Shown: positions 29,115-39,820 of the stretch, piece by piece | Layout: each line of letters opens with the position of its first letter | How positions within the stretch are numbered: the stretch's first letter is position 1 | Origin: Leptodactylus fallax | Lineage: Eukaryota; Chordata; Amphibia; Anura; Leptodactylidae | Assembly (NCBI GenBank): GCA_947044405.1 | Contig: CAMRHE010000501.1 | Coordinates: 798,001-862,000 of the forward strand | Reading direction: 5' to 3' | Length of the DNA: 64,000 nt | Notes under the pieces: generated by a model | The model's input: only the letters and a program-made list of their open reading frames with translations | Databases searched by the model: none | What the model was told of the DNA's origin: nothing | Made by a program: the position numbers and the translations under genes

Positions 29115-30694
29115 CAGTACAGACCAAAAGTTTGCACACACCTTCTCATTCCAAGAATTTTCTGTATTTTCATGACTATAAAAATTGTAGATTCACACTG
29201 AAGGCATCAAAACTATGAATTACCACATGTGGAATTATATACTTAACAAAAAAGTGTGACACAACTGAAAATATGTCTTATATTCTAGGTTCTTCAAAGT
29301 AGCCACCTTTTGCTTTGATTACTGCTTTGCACACTCTTGGCATTCTCTTGCTGAGCTTCAAGAGGTAGTCACCTGAAATGGTTTTCACTTCACAGGTGTG
29401 CCCTGTCAGGTTTAATAAGTGGGATTTCTTGCCTTATAAATGGGGTTGGGACCATCAGTTGTGTTGTTCAGAAGTCAGGTGGATACACAGCTGATAGTCC
29501 TACTGAATGGAGTGTTAGAATTTGTATTATGGCAAGAAAAAAGCAGCTAAGTAAAGAAAAACGAGTGGCCATCATTACTTTAAGAAATGAAGGTCAGTCA
29601 GTCCGAAAAATTGGGAAAACTTTGAAAGTCCCCAAGTGCAGTGGCCAAAACCATCAAGCGCTACAAAAAAACTGGCTCACATGAGGACCGCCCCAGGAAA
29701 GGAAGACCAAGAGTCACCTCTGCTGCGGAGGATAAGTTCATCCGAGTCACCAGCCTCAGAAATGGCAGGTTAACAGCAGCTCAGATTAGAGACCAGGTCA
29801 ATGCCACACAGAGTTCTAGCAGCAGACACATCTCTACAACAACTGGTAAGAGGAGACTGTGTGCAGCAGGCCTTCATGGTAAAATAGCTGCTAGGAAACC
29901 ACTGCTAAGGACAGGCAACAAGCACAAGAAGAACACAAGGAATGGACATTAGACCTGTGGAAATCTGGGCTTTGGTCTGATGAGTTCAAATGTGAGATCT
30001 TTGGTTCCAACCACCGTGTCTTTGTGCGACGCAGAAAAGGTGAAGGAATGGCCTCTACATGCCTGGTTCCCACCGTGACGCATGGAGGAGGAGGTGTGAT
30101 GGTGTGGGGGGGCTTTGCTGGGGACACTGTTGGGGATTTATTCTGAACCAGCATGGTTACCACAGCATCTTGCAGCGGCATGCTATTCCATCCGGTTTGC
30201 GTTTAGTTGGACCAACAGGACAATGACCCCAAACACCTCCAGACTGTGTAAGGGCTATGTGACCAAGAAGGAGAGTGATGGGGTGCTACGCCAGATGACC
30301 TGGCCTCCACAGTCACCAGACCTGAACCCAATCCAGATGGTTTGGGGTGAGCTGGACCGCAGAGTGAAGGCAAAAGGGCCAACACGTGCTAAGCATCTCT
30401 GGGAACTCCTTCAAGACTGTTGGAAGACCATTTCAGGTGACTACCTCTTGAAGCTCATCAAGAGAATGCCAAGAGTGTGCAAAGCAGTAATCAAAGCAAA
30501 AGGTGGCTACTTTGAAGAACCTAGAATATAAGACATATTTTCAGTTGTGTCACACTTTTTTGTTAAGTATATAATTCCACATGTGCTAATTCATAGTTTT
30601 GATGCCTTCAGTGTGAATCTACAATTTTTATAGTCATGAAAATACAGAAAACTCTTGGAATGAGAAGGTGTGTCCAAACTTTTGGTCTGTACTG
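29115..30694 (+). mobile_element. Tc1/mariner DNA transposon (copy 3), unusually long inverted repeats
   Basis: 1580 bp flanked by TA (29113-29114, 30695-30696), only about 50 bp of TA-rich DNA after copy 2. Ends CAGTACAGACCAAAAGTTTG and complement. The inverted repeats reach about 270 bp (29115 to about 29387; about 30432 to 30694) and the right one overlaps the 3' end of the transposase gene. Confidence 0.95.
29529..30531 (+). pseudogene. Tc1 transposase, decayed (copy 3)
   Basis: Starts MARKKQLSKEKRVAIITLRN at 29529, shifts frame near 29640, continues through YKKTGSHEDRPRKGRPR and RNGRLTAAQIRDQV, and is disrupted again from about 29930. LWSDEFKCEIFG carries the first Asp; QDNDPKHLQTV the second, with stops between. 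The third catalytic position reads Gln (SPDLNPIQMVWGEL), where Glu is expected, so even a repaired frame would lack the catalytic acid. Ends TAA 30529-30531. Confidence 0.9.
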
Positions 30695-32204
30695 TATATA
30701 GATATATATATAATCTCCCACCTGACCTTGTCACCAGATAACCAGGGTCTGTGGTTTTTATGTTATGGCTGATCAGTGCATGTAGCTAATGTATCTAATT
30801 GTGTTCCAGGCCAATTACTGTATCACATAATTATTTTTTTTGTGTTTTTATTCCCACATTTGTCTTCTCCGTCTGACCACAGCGCAGGGGTCTGTTCACA
30901 CACGTTGCAGTTTTTGTGCGGTCTTTAGTCTCGGGGTCCGCTCTGCTGATCTGTTTGGTGATTCCTCCCCTCCCCAGTATTTGCATCTGTCCTGTAGATG
31001 TGGCCTGGTGGCGCCCCCACCCCGTGTATATATATATATATATCTATCTCTATACCCCACCCCTGCCAGCTGCCTCTTCTGTGTTGGAAATCATGCAAAC
31101 CAGAGGCAGTGAATGGAAATGAACCCGGCGTTGCGATTCATTTACCTATAAACAGGTCTGGACTCGCCCTCATTTATTAGCTGGGTGTACTTACATCTCC
31201 TGGGGCGCTCACCCAGCTTTCTCACATTCCTGAATGACAGATTTAGTTTTACATTAGCACCTGATGAATATGAATGACACATTGTACCAAATGACCAGCT
31301 CTGCTCTGGATTCTCACATTTACTACGCCCCCCCTCCATATCTGTGGCCAGTGGTTTGTTCCATTACTCTCCAGCGTGTGGATCATACCACTGTACACAA
31401 ACAGGGGGTTATTATATAAATAAAGCTTTGAGGTCGGGAGGCTTAGACCTTCTTTCACCTGCATTTTGTAATGTAAAACATTATTTAAAGGAACAGTCCA
31501 TGCAAACCTATGGGGGGGGGGCCATGACACAGGGATAACATGACCACCACAGATATCATGCCCCGCCTATGTATAACACAATATCTTGGAGGGGGGAGGG
31601 GCGCTACTTTTGTAAAGAGCCTTTTCCTGCTCCTGGGCAGAGCCATGTGTTACCAAGGTTACAGACTACATACAAACCCCATGCAGTCTGATCCCGCGTG
31701 ATACTTAGGCCGACAAGATGGAGCCACAATGATCGGCACAGGAGCTGTGTACAGAAAACGGCAGATTTATTGTAGTACAGACTATTGCACAGCGCCCCCT
31801 GGCTACGACTAGAGGAGGAGCCAGAAACAGCAGCTGCCAGTGACAGGCACAGGCCACAGTGACAGGGAGTCCGGTGCATCATCCATCCTCGTAACCTCCA
31901 GAGCTGCATTCACAATTCTGCTTTCTAGAGACAGCTACAGGAATAAATAATAGTAAATCTGGCAGTGGCCACACCCCCTCCTGCCAAGCCCTGCCCACTT
32001 TTCAGATAAATAGTCAGTACCCCCTATAAATTTTGCTGCTGATTGATTGGTCGCGTCTGCCCTGCATAGATAGGAGGAACAGGCAGAGCTAATGGATCCT
32101 GCAGGACATTGCGCAGTGTGAACGCAGCTCTGGGTGGGACTGGAGTCAACGGTACAGAATATTCAGGTGCAATAGAATTCAAAGACCAGCAACCCTTGCA
32201 CTCC

Positions 32205-32289
32205 AACTACAACTCCCAGCATGCACGCGTGCTCAGCTGATCATAGAACGCTCATAAAAGAGAATGCAGGATGCTGGGAGTTGTAGTTT
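32205..32289. promoter_or_regulatory. Inverted pair of ZNF143/THAP11-like motifs
   Basis: AACTACAACTCCCAGCATGC at 32205-32224 and its near-complement ATGCTGGGAGTTGTAGTTT at 32271-32289, 46 bp apart. These resemble the SBF/ZNF143 consensus (ACTACAATTCCCAGAATGC). They may equally be the ends of a small dispersed repeat; an imperfect relative is at about 33639-33690. Confidence 0.45.
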
Positions 32290-33044
32290 CCCTACAGCCT
32301 GAGGTTGCCACATGTGAATAGCCCCAAAGCATTGTAACCCTTTCTATACCAAGATACCTGGCGATCTATATAGATGTGAAGAGTCAGTGACAGCGCCCAC
32401 TACAGGTAGCAGCAAGAGGTTAGGAGTGAATTCACACTTAGCAGACATTCCAGGCGTGTGAATACTGCCATACAGACGGCCCTGCCATCTTATCCCCCTT
32501 CACCATTGTCATGATCTCTGCTGGACTTGAAACCTCTTCACCTAGTCCTGCTCACACAGCTGATTACTAAGTCTTGTCACAATGGATTTAGACTGGATAC
32601 AATTGTAACAACCCTTCAGCTGTGAAGTATTAGCTCCGGCCGGGTTTTCTAGTAAGTAGAGATCCAGACAACGGCCCTTGGTCTGTCCCCTCTGCGGGGC
32701 ACCAGCGGCAGATGATTGATGCGAGACCCCCGGGTCATGTGACCCTTCCCCGGCGCATGATGAACGTACACACAGGACACTTTGGAGAGGAGCATTTAAT
32801 ATATTGGGAGGCGTCTGCTCTATAGTTGTAAGTGCTGAATACAAACAGGCCCGGTACACGAGAATCACAGTCCTGGATGAGGAGGAGGCGGTGATGGTGG
32901 TGGTAGGTGCCCCCCGCCCGGCGCCGTGCTACTGGACAAATACATGGGGGGAGGGGGGTCTAATACCAAGGCTCCTTGGGGACGGAGACAAGTCTTATGA
33001 CTTAGGGGCACTAAGGTAGGGATTGATACGTAATGATGAGATCT

Positions 33045-33058
33045 CCTCTAGGGGGCAG
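33045..33058 (+). promoter_or_regulatory. CTCF-like motif
   Basis: CCTCTAGGGGGCAG matches 13 of 14 positions of the CTCF core CCASYAGRKGGCRS. Pattern match only. Confidence 0.35.
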
Positions 33059-34980
33059 CACAGCTGTGAATAGGACCTGAGAGAGCACACAACTACCAAA
33101 GTGCAACTGCACAGAAGTCACATGACAGAAACCCTCACATGGCCGCCAATTCTCTCCTGCCCGTAGCCATCTGTATCACAAGGACCTACAGCGCGGGGCT
33201 TTGCGGCCATCTGGGTACGAAGCCGTCACAGTGTTTCAGTGCAGTGGCGTCCTAGGGTGGGCCTCCGCCTCTTGCAGCTTATAGTTGGGGGTTGTAGTCA
33301 CACCAGCTAGAAAGTCATAGGCTGAATACACCCCCGACCCCTGAATAATTAACCAGGGTCACGTGACACATAACTGATCAAGGGGGGGGGGCATGGAAGT
33401 CTGGGAGCCCCCTGTAAGATGAATGGGGGGTCTTTACAGGAATAACAGACCACAATGGACAATTGACAACCCCAGTGCCCTGGTTAGGACCCCTCCCCAG
33501 TGCCCTGGTTAGGACCCCCTCCCCAGTGACTGAAATGATCACACATGAAACTTGTCCATTCTGGGAGTTTTACTAATCACATTCAAGACCCATCCAAGAA
33601 CACAAAAACTAGCGTGACCCCGAGATGACTGCCTGCTGAACTACAAGTGCCAGAAGATAACTGATCCTCATGGGACTTGTAGTTCTGCCAACATCACAGG
33701 TAACATAAAGGTGGGGTAACAGGACATTGAGGATTGGTGGCAGCGATACCCACAAGCAGTACATGATGGAATACGGGGTGAACCTCATCTGAACCCTAAA
33801 ACAGGAGGCGGAATAAATAAGGATTAGTAGGGGCTCCCTACACCCCGCTGTGAATCCAGAGGGGCCCCCACAGCAGGGGCAGTGTAACCAGACATATACA
33901 GATTGTGGCAGCTGCAGGATTGATTGGTCCTGTCTGCTCACACTATACACAGCCCAGACATGGCTAATCCATCCTGCAAGCAGCTCCGGGGATCAATGAA
34001 CCTCCAACTCCTCAGAGCTTGTACCCCTAACTGTGGGGATGGTGAGTGAACCCCCAAAACATCGCAATCCTGTATACCGCCTGATCCACTCACACAGAGG
34101 GTACAAGACGCCCCCCACCCCCACCTGGCTGGTTCAATGGAAAAAGCATTACGTGACGGAGCGAGGATGAGAATAGGGAGTAATATGGTGAACGCAGCGA
34201 CAAGACGTGCACACACGGCGCTGGGCCCGGCTGAGGTTTCCATCACTCCCCTGATTTGCATCACTTACTCTGGATCAATTTTCACCCAACGCCCGATACA
34301 CAAATAAAGACAAATCAGCGCCGACACCCGATCCGCACTATCACCACCGTGTCACTTCTAACACGTCTCCTGAGATATCCCACCCTACACGTGTGTCCTC
34401 GTACATGTTAACATGCAGGATAACAAGCCACACCCACGTGGCAAGCGCGTCAGAAACGACACCAAAACCTGTAAACTGGTGAAGACAACAGGAAGCCAGC
34501 AGACGCAGCGACGGCTTGGTGGGCCGCAAATACGGAAACCGTCCTACAGAGAAGTGTGTGGTGGTCTAAATGGCCTGGCAGTGACAGGGTTAATAGTGAT
34601 TGTAGCTACAGGTACCCGTGCGGCGCGGTCTCAGGGCGCGATACGTATGAAGCCTCATTAGAAGATAACGAGCGGCTCCGATCCCCGGGGGCTCCTACTG
34701 GGTATAAACAGGGAGACAGGGCGCAGCTAATAAGAGCCCAGGGGGGTCCGCTCCCCTCCCCCGCACACACACATCCATGTCACGTAGACAATAAGGCACT
34801 CAGGGACCCCCGCTACCCAAGACTCCAGAACACACAAACCTAAAAATAGTATGAGGCCCCCCAAGAAACTAATATACACCCCCACCCTAAATCTGAAAAC
34901 ATAACTGGTGAGGGGCCCCAGGGAAGAACTGAGAGGCGGAAACACCAGACGGGGTAAAAAGAAGAATAAAAAGGACAAAA

Positions 34981-35004
34981 ATCATCATCATCATCATCAT
35001 CATC
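34981..35004. repeat. ATC8 microsatellite
   Basis: Eight ATC triplets in a row; probably within the RBM15B 3'UTR (GAT8 on the transcript). Confidence 0.9.
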
Positions 35005-35217
35005 TGTCCAGCAGCAACGACTGGGACGTTCAGTTCATATAAAACATGGACCTGACGTGACGGCTGCGCTGCCCGCCACTGCGCCTTAACCCTGCAAATG
35101 CTGGAAGAGCCCGGCCTGCAGCAAGGACACCCACAGCATTTATAGGGTTAGTGCAGCAACCATGACCCTTGTAACATTGGGGGGACCTCGGGGGCAGTGG
35201 TCCGGCAGGGGAGGGGC

Positions 35218-37423
35218 TCAGGCATTGTCTTTGACCAGCACAATAATCATGTTCTCCTCTAGTTTGCCCACAACTCGCTGGGCGCTCTGCTGGTACAGCT
35301 GGTGGAAGTCACAGGGGGGGAAGGCGTAGAGCATGCCTGAGGGGTCCCTGCCCTTGCTGCTCGCCCCCACAGGGAGGCTGATGACCCCAGCCGCCTGCTT
35401 TTGTTTTAGGTAGGAGACCAAGTTCCTGAGCAGGCGGCGCTGTAATCCGGGCTCCCCGGGCATCACCCCTTCGTTCTGAGGGGCCTGGATGGCGACAAGT
35501 ACAGCATAGCCTCCCGTGGTGCCCTGCCTCACCCGGCGGGTCACCTCCTCTAGTTTAGGCTGGTCAAGCCGGAGTCTCTGAGCAATTTTGAGCTGTGTCA
35601 GGCTGCCCGCACCGGGGGCTGTGCGGTCTCTGAGGAGGGCAGCGGGCACATCACGGTCACCTTCCAAGAAGTGAAGGTAGGTAGGAAAACAGCTGTTCTT
35701 CAGCACCAGGTGACCGCACCACACAGGCGGCAGCGTCCGACCTTTCTCCACCACTGGTGAGGATGGTCTCTCTGCAGGGGGTTCTGGGGGTCTCGGGTGG
35801 TGATTCCTCCTGGGCTGGGGGGGCTCAGGAGTTGGGGGCCGGGGCTTGTCCTGTGCTGGGGTACGGTGGTTATGGGGTGGTGATGGAGGGGTGCTTGGTT
35901 CTCGGTCAGACAGGTCCCTCCTGGGACGGTCTGGACTGCGCTCTACTCTGCTCCTCCCTCTGTCACCGGACAAGCTGCGCCGCCGGCGCCGCTCCTCTCT
36001 GTTCTTGGAGCTGCTGCTTCCTCCTCCTCCTCGGTCTCCACTGCGGCTGCGTGCTCCCTGCCCAGCACTGCGCCGCTCTGAGTTCAGCCAGCCCGCCTCT
36101 ACGAAGGGCCGCTCCCGGTCAGAGTAGAGAAGGTGCGGGGGGAGTGCGGTCTCTGACCCGTAGGTCAGGCTCCAGCGCTGCCCGATGACGGCTGTAGGCC
36201 TCAGTCTGTAGAAGCTCGTAGGACAGAGGCAGGGGGTATGGAGTGGGCTGGATGGGCGTATAGCGGGATGCTGCTGCGGCTGCCGCTTCCTCGGGTGTCA
36301 CTTTTGCAAAGTCCACGCGCAGCCGGCGGTCCCCGAGTGGGAACCCCCTCATCTGGGTGCAGGCGGCCTGGGCAGCGTCCAAGCTTTCGTACTGGATGTA
36401 GGCAAAGCTGTCGCCCTTCACATAGTCCACGGTGCGGATACTCCCAAAGCGGTCAAACTCTCGGGCGAGGGCGGCAAGGGAAGTGTTGGGGCCCAGACCC
36501 CCCACCCAGAGCCTTGTGCTGGGGTTGGCTTTGCCATATCCGATTTTCATGGCGTTTCTCCCTAGCAGGCGGCCGCTCATTGCCAGCTTTGCCCGATGTG
36601 CCATGTCCAGGTTCTGGAACTTGAGGAAGGCGTAGGCGGCCCCTTGGCCCCGGGCAGGGCGTTTGATGACAACCTCCTCGATGGGGCCATACTTGTCGAA
36701 GGCTCTGCGCAGGTCGGCCTCGGACACGTTGTGGTCCAGGTTCCCGATGAACAGGTTGCGGGTGGCTCGGTGGTCGTCCTCGGGGGCCAGCTGCTCACTG
36801 TCATCATTGGCGGTGGCCCCGCGGGCCCTCTCCTCGTACAGGCTCTGGTAGTAGGCCTCAGCAGAGGCGGTGGTGCTGCTGGAGGAGCTCAGGGCCGGGG
36901 GCAGCAGCAGGTGTCGGGGGGCCGGCAGGGTGGCGCTGCTGAGGGGCAGGGGCCGGCTGGGCTGCTGGGTAAACACGGGCTCCACCAGCAGGGGGCGGTC
37001 ATACAGCAGGGGCCGCAGCTTGGCGTGTCGGGCTTGTCTGGCCTCTGCCGGCCGCCGGAAGTTGATGTAGGCCACTCGGCCCAGGTCCGGGGTGTGCGAC
37101 AATTTCACGCTGATCTCCCCGAAGCGCTGGAAGTGTCGGAAGAGCCAGTCCTCCAGCAGCGGCTCCGGCAGCGCCGAGCCCAGGTTACTGATCAGCAGCG
37201 TCTTGTACTCCGGGACATCGGCCTGGCTGGGGAGGAGCAGCGGCCGGGGAGGAGGATTGTCGCGGGGCCGCCGGGAGGAGGATGACGAGGAGGCCCCGGC
37301 CTGGTTGGGCCTCTCCCGCCTGCCCGAGCTCTTGTGGTGTCCGCTGCCGGCCTCCTCCCTCCGCTCCCGGGCCCGCTTAGCGCGGCCGGGACTGGACTCT
37401 CGCCGCTCGCTCTGCCGCTTCAT
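35218..37423 (-). CDS. RBM15B: RBM15B (OTT3), SPEN-family RNA-binding protein; single coding exon with one frameshift
   Basis: Reads from ATG at 37423 (MKRQSERRESSP, as in human) to TGA at 35218-35220; 734 codons if one base is skipped, shorter than human (about 890) because the linkers are shorter. RRM1 about residues 73-150, RRM2 221-297 (NLFIGNLDHNVSEADLRRAF), RRM3 303-375 (LWVGGLGPNTSLAALAREFD), then an Arg/Ser-Pro linker and a C-terminal SPOC domain from about 567 (LVLKNSCFPT, LTQLKIAQRLRLDQPKLEEV, QKQAAGVISLPVG, MLYAFPPCDF). The frame breaks at a run of six G (plus strand 36137-36142): human-like protein needs five. Both sides are strongly conserved, so a sequencing or assembly indel is likelier than a dead gene. 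SPEN-family adaptors recruit the WTAP-METTL3 m6A writer to RNA and act in nuclear RNA export and silencing. An in-frame ATG at 37549 would add 42 residues without human counterpart and is rejected. Confidence 0.95.
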
Positions 37424-37760
37424 GCTGCTCCCGGACTCGCCGTGCTGGGAAACCGCGCTCACTCCGCGGCCGCCATCTTCCACAATGAGTCGAGAGGGAG
37501 AACGTGTGACGTCATCAGGGGGCGCCGGGCACAGGGCGTGGTCCGACATTATCAGGTGACCTGCGCGCCAAGACTTGCTTCGAATTTGACCTCCCAGAAG
37601 AGGCGGAGCGTGGGTGACGTCAATGACAGGAGCGAGGCGTCGCTATGGAGACGGCCAGTGGCTATGATTGGTCATTAGGCAGGCAATGATTGGCGGAGCG
37701 TCAGGCTCCAGCAAAATGGCGGAGGGTTGAAGGGGGCGTGGTCAGAACGCCAGGTCCGAA
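37424..37760 (-). promoter_or_regulatory. RBM15B: RBM15B promoter/5'UTR region, two perfect CREs and CCAAT boxes
   Basis: CpG-rich DNA upstream of the RBM15B ATG. Palindromic CRE TGACGTCA occurs exactly at 37507-37514 and again at 37615-37622. ATTGG (CCAAT on the gene strand) is at 37667-37671 and 37689-37693. The start site is not visible from sequence. Confidence 0.65.
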
Positions 37761-37964
37761 CAGTCACCTGAGGGGGGAAAAGGCGGTAGGTTGTGTTTTC
37801 TTGATGCTCCGCCCATGAATCAGGAATCACAAATAGTACAAGAAAAATTATATCCACCGGGTCTGATCACTGGGAGCCCGAGAAGGCAGGTCAGTGACCG
37901 CTGCGAATGTGCGCATTGTGCGGCCATCATCTATAGGGGTCGGCTGGAGAGATACAAGCAAAGG

Positions 37965-39525
37965 AACGTACGCAGCCGACTGCCGCGCCGCAGGCAAAAC
38001 GAACGCAGCCGACCGCTCTGCAGACAGAATGTACGCAGCCGACCGCCGCTCCGCAGACAGAACGTAGGCAGCCGACCGCCGCTCCGCAGACAGAACGTAG
38101 GCAGCCGACCGCCGCTCCGCAGGCAAAACGTACGCAGCCGACCGCTCTGGAAGACAGAACGTAGGCAGCCGACCGCCGCTCCGCAGACAGAACGTAGGCA
38201 GCCGACCGCCGCTCCGCAGACAGAACGTAGGCAGCCAACCGCCGCTCCGCAGACAGAACGTAGGCAGCCGACCGCCGCTCCGCAGACAGAACGTAGGCAG
38301 CCGACCGCCGCTCCGCAGGCAAAACGTACGCAGCCGACCGCTCCGCAGACAGAACGTAGGCAGCCGACCGCCGCTCCGCAGACAGAACGTAGGCAGCCGA
38401 CCGCCGCTCCGCAGACAGAACGTAGGCAGCCGACCGCCGCTCCGCAGACAGAACGTAGGCAGCCGACCGCCGCTCCGCAGACAGAACGTAGGCAGCCGAC
38501 CGCCGCTCCGCAGACAGAACGTAGGCAGCCGACCGCCGCTCCGCAGGCAAAACGTACGCAGCCGACCGCTCTGCAGACAGAACGTAGGCAGCCGACCGCC
38601 GCTCCGCAGGCAAAACGTACGCAGCCGACCGCTCCGCAGACAGAACGTAGGCAGCCGACCGCCGCTCCGCAGGCAAAACGTACGCAGCCGACCGCTCTGC
38701 AGACAGAACGTAGGCAGCCGACCGCCGCTCCGCAGACAGAACGTAGGCAGCCGACCGCCGCTCCGCAGACAGAACGTAGGCAGCCGACCGCCGCTCCGCA
38801 GACAGAACGTAGGCAGCCGACCGCCGCTCCGCAGACAGAACGTAGGCAGCCGACCGCCGCTCCGCAGACAGAACGTAGGCAGCCGACCGCCGCTCCGCAG
38901 GCAAAACGTACGCAGCCGACCGCTCCGCAGACAGAACGTAGGCAGCCGACCGCCGCTCCGCAGACAGAACGTAGGCAGCCGACCGCCGCTCTGCAGACAG
39001 AACGTAGGCAGCCGACCGCCGCTCCGCAGACAGAACGTAGGCAGCCGACCGCCGCTCCGCAGACAGAACGTAGGCAGCCGACCGCCGCTCCGCAGACAGA
39101 ACGTAGGCAGCCGACCGCCGCTCCGCAGGCAAAACGTACGCAGCCGACCGCTCTGCAGACAGAACGTAGGCAGCCGACCGCCGCTCCGCAGACAGAACGT
39201 ACGCAGCCGACCGCCGCTCCGCAGACAGAACGTAGGCAGCCGACCGCCGCTCCGCAGACAGAACGTAGGCAGCCGACCGCCGCTCCGCAGACAGAACGTA
39301 GGCAGCCGACCGCCGCTCCGCAGACAGAACGTAGGCAGCCGACCGCCGCTCCGCAGACAGAACGTAGGCAGCCGACCGCTCTGCAGACAGAACGTAGGCA
39401 GCCGACCACCGCTCCGCAGACAGAACGTACGCAGCCGACCACCGCTCCGCAGACAGAACGTAGGCAGCTGACTGCCGCTCCGCAGACAGAACGTAGGCAG
39501 CCGACTGCCGCTCCGAAGACTGAAT
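37965..39525. repeat. 33-bp GC-rich minisatellite upstream of RBM15B
   Basis: About 48 copies of a 33-bp unit (GCAGCCGACCGCCGCTCCGC then AGACAGAACGTAG). A 30-bp variant (GACCGCTCTGC or GACCGCTCCGC) preceded by GCAGGCAAAACGTAC recurs every roughly 228 bp (near 38314, 38542, 38668, 38898, 39126), that is six 33-bp units plus one 30-bp unit. CpG-dense. Lengths that are multiples of three give ORFs over 500 codons on both strands, all artefacts. Confidence 0.97.
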
Positions 39526-39820
39526 ATGAGACATGAGAATGCAGGTGGGAGCGGTCACTGAATATGAGACATGAGAGCGCAGGTGGGAGCGGTCTAATAG
39601 GGCAGCTCTCTATGTGGTGTGGATTGTCGCAGTCTCATCTTGTAACATGTAACGTGTAGCTGACGCCTTGTAGCGGATTTGTTGCGCTGCCTGAGACTCA
39701 CAAATTTTGGTCCATATTTTTTTTTTATTTATTTTTTTCTTTTATTTTGCCGGGGTCTCCTGGGAGGGGCTTCTGGACTTAGTTGCCCCAAGCCTGGTCA
39801 TGTGACTGGAAGGGCCTATA

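Larger units (their letters stand above)
30697..35217. other. Intergenic DNA between convergent DCAF1 and RBM15B; may include RBM15B 3'UTR
   Basis: About 4.5 kb with no convincing coding region. RBM15B is transcribed leftward into it; candidate minus-strand poly(A) signals are ATTAAA at 32794-32799 (plus strand TTTAAT) and AATAAA at about 31766 (plus strand TTTATT), but neither is proven. It holds short TA runs (about 31025), an ATC8 microsatellite, several CTCF-like motifs and a pair of ZNF143-like motifs. Confidence 0.6.

Noticed and set aside
36596..37285. 229-codon plus-strand ORF antisense to RBM15B
   Set aside because: Shadow of the GC-rich RBM15B coding strand; no conserved domain.
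37424..37549. 42-residue N-terminal extension of RBM15B from an in-frame ATG at 37549
   Set aside because: No counterpart in human RBM15B, which starts MKRQSER; this stretch is promoter/5'UTR-like with a CRE.
37791..39558. ORFs of 581, 543 and 503 codons on both strands, looking like a repeat protein
   Set aside because: Product of the 33-bp GC-rich array without stops; open in several frames at once, no start context or conserved flank.
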